Shown: positions 5,941 to 6,228 of the stretch, piece by piece
Numbering within the stretch: position 1 is the first letter of the stretch
Layout: each line of letters starts with the position of its first letter
The notes under the pieces: model-generated
What the model was told of the DNA's origin: nothing
The model's database searches: none
The model's input: the letters and a program-made list of their open reading frames with translations, nothing else
Assembly (NCBI GenBank): GCA_964545345.1
Contig: CAZJFE010000036.1
Coordinates: 1 to 6,228, forward strand
Reading direction: 5' to 3'
Origin: JAUSKF01 sp964545345
GTDB lineage: Bacteria > Patescibacteriota > Minisyncoccia > UBA6257 > WO2-44-18
DNA length: 6,228 nucleotides
Made by a program: the position numbers and the translations under genes

Positions 5941-5969
5941 ATTATATACCCGATCTTCGGGTAAGTCAA
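5941..5969 (-). promoter_or_regulatory. Consensus sigma70-type promoter for tRNA-Leu (and possibly rnj-trpS)
   Basis: On the minus strand TTGACT (5969-5964) is followed by a 17-base spacer and TATAAT (5946-5941). The spacer is itself an inverted repeat, TACCCGA-aga-TCGGGTA, filling it exactly. Transcription would start near 5934, give a leader of about 118 bases and then tRNA-Leu. As no terminator is seen before rnj, the transcript may continue through trpS. Confidence 0.8.
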
Positions 5970-5972
5970 GGG

Positions 5973-6138
5973 CTCATTCTGGCTTCGGCAAACTCCTACA
6001 GCAACCGGGTGTCCGTTTGCTCCGGCGGCAAACGGCACCACTAGGCGCTCGCCGGTTTTCCGTTCGAGAATTAACGAACGGCTCCAAGCAAAACCGGCTC
6101 CGCGACTTTGCTCACGGAGTTTGCCGAAGCCCTCATTC
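5973..6138. mobile_element. MITE-like element or structured RNA: 16-bp terminal inverted repeats, nested hairpins, 7-bp flanking repeats
   Basis: The outer arms GGCTTCGGCAAACTCC (5981-5996) and GGAGTTTGCCGAAGCC (6116-6131) are perfect reverse complements. Inside, 6013-6020 pairs with 6028-6035 (8 bp), extended by GGTG/CACC (6008-6011 with 6036-6039) around a bulged T. A second hairpin pairs 6051-6059 with 6090-6098 (9 bp) and 6060-6066 with 6075-6081 (7 bp), with an 8-base bulge on one side. CTCATTC occurs directly outside the right arm (6132-6138) and one base outside the left arm (5973-5979), as a target-site duplication would. No transposase is encoded and no frame has a credible start. 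The structure is directly visible; whether it is a non-autonomous transposon or an RNA gene is open. Confidence 0.6.
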
Positions 6139-6228
6139 GCTGTTGGGAAGACTAACCGAAAAGAGCTGACTCACTTTCATAAACAGAGGCGAGGGCGTAT
6201 TGCTTTAAGGAACATCTCGGAGGCGGTT
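6139..6228. other. Unassigned right edge of window
   Basis: Ninety bases to the window end. On the minus strand two of three frames are open from the edge, one until TAG at 6154-6152 and one until TGA at 6179-6177. Either could be the last codons of a gene beyond the window, but neither 16-24 residue tail is recognisable. No RNA gene or terminator was seen. Confidence 0.2.

Noticed and set aside
5872..5964. Small + strand frame from TTG at 5872 with a CPLC motif
   Set aside because: The AAAGGAG directly abuts the TTG, leaving no spacing for initiation, and no other start exists in frame. It also overlaps the minus-strand promoter.
5970..6228. tmRNA (ssrA) on the + strand: GGGCTCATTCTGGCTTCGGC resembles the 5' end of tmRNA, and the final GGAGGCGGTT could be the start of a T arm.
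   Set aside because: The would-be D-loop bases are part of a perfect 16-bp inverted repeat with 6116-6131. No tag frame ending in an Ala-rich peptide is present, no partner for helix 2 lies before the supposed T arm, and the acceptor partner would be outside the window. Flanking sequence beyond 6228 with TGAGCCC after a T arm would reopen it.
5965..6228. Long + strand open frame running to the window end
   Set aside because: It has no ATG or GTG and its first TTG is at 6121. The sequence is explained by inverted repeats, and the translation resembles nothing I can name. It would be easy to mis-annotate as a protein.
1..6228. CRISPR array, integrase, transposase or defence genes
   Set aside because: No regularly spaced identical repeats and no such proteins were found; the repeats seen are hairpins and 7-base arrays.

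Overview
This window looks like chromosomal DNA from a small-genome bacterium, most likely a member of the Candidate Phyla Radiation (Patescibacteria, Parcubacteria-like). The assignment is an inference. It rests on an isoleucyl-tRNA synthetase of the archaeal/eukaryotic-like type that appears to carry a foreign domain in its middle, an RNase J with a Pro/Ala/Ser-rich N-terminal extension and no visible Shine-Dalgarno sequence, a tRNA gene without an encoded CCA, and a stand-alone protein of unknown function with very strong expression signals. There is no 16S rRNA gene or other decisive marker.

Layout, left to right. Bases 3-1577 (+) are the 3' part of ileS, cut by the window edge. Bases 1578-1715 hold a near-perfect sigma70 promoter with an extended -10 and a 12-bp palindrome in its spacer, then a leader and a strong Shine-Dalgarno. 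Bases 1716-2648 (+) encode a 310-residue protein that I cannot assign to a function. Its DNA looks richer in GC than its neighbours. A strong hairpin at 2662-2695 ends it and can also stop transcripts from the other strand. Bases 2693-2886 hold no convincing gene, only inverted repeats in the 3' region of trpS.

The second half is read from the minus strand: tRNA-Leu(CAG) (5816-5734), RNase J (5663-3870) and tryptophanyl-tRNA synthetase (3870-2887). The last two overlap by one base (TAATG) and are very probably translationally coupled. A consensus promoter (5969-5941, minus) lies upstream of the tRNA and no terminator is visible down to trpS, so tRNA-Leu, rnj and trpS may share one primary transcript. 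The genes belong to translation (tRNA charging) and RNA processing and decay.

The most unusual stretch is 5973-6138, a compact 166-bp element. It has a 16-bp perfect terminal inverted repeat, two nested internal hairpins and flanking 7-bp direct repeats (CTCATTC). It looks like a miniature inverted-repeat (MITE-like) insertion, or a structured RNA, placed immediately upstream of the -35 box of the minus-strand promoter. Bases 6139-6228 could not be assigned. Other points of interest are two arrays of 7-base repeats in opposite orientation inside ileS, a histidine-phosphatase-like segment at the start of the visible IleRS, and palindromes in the spacers of both good promoters.
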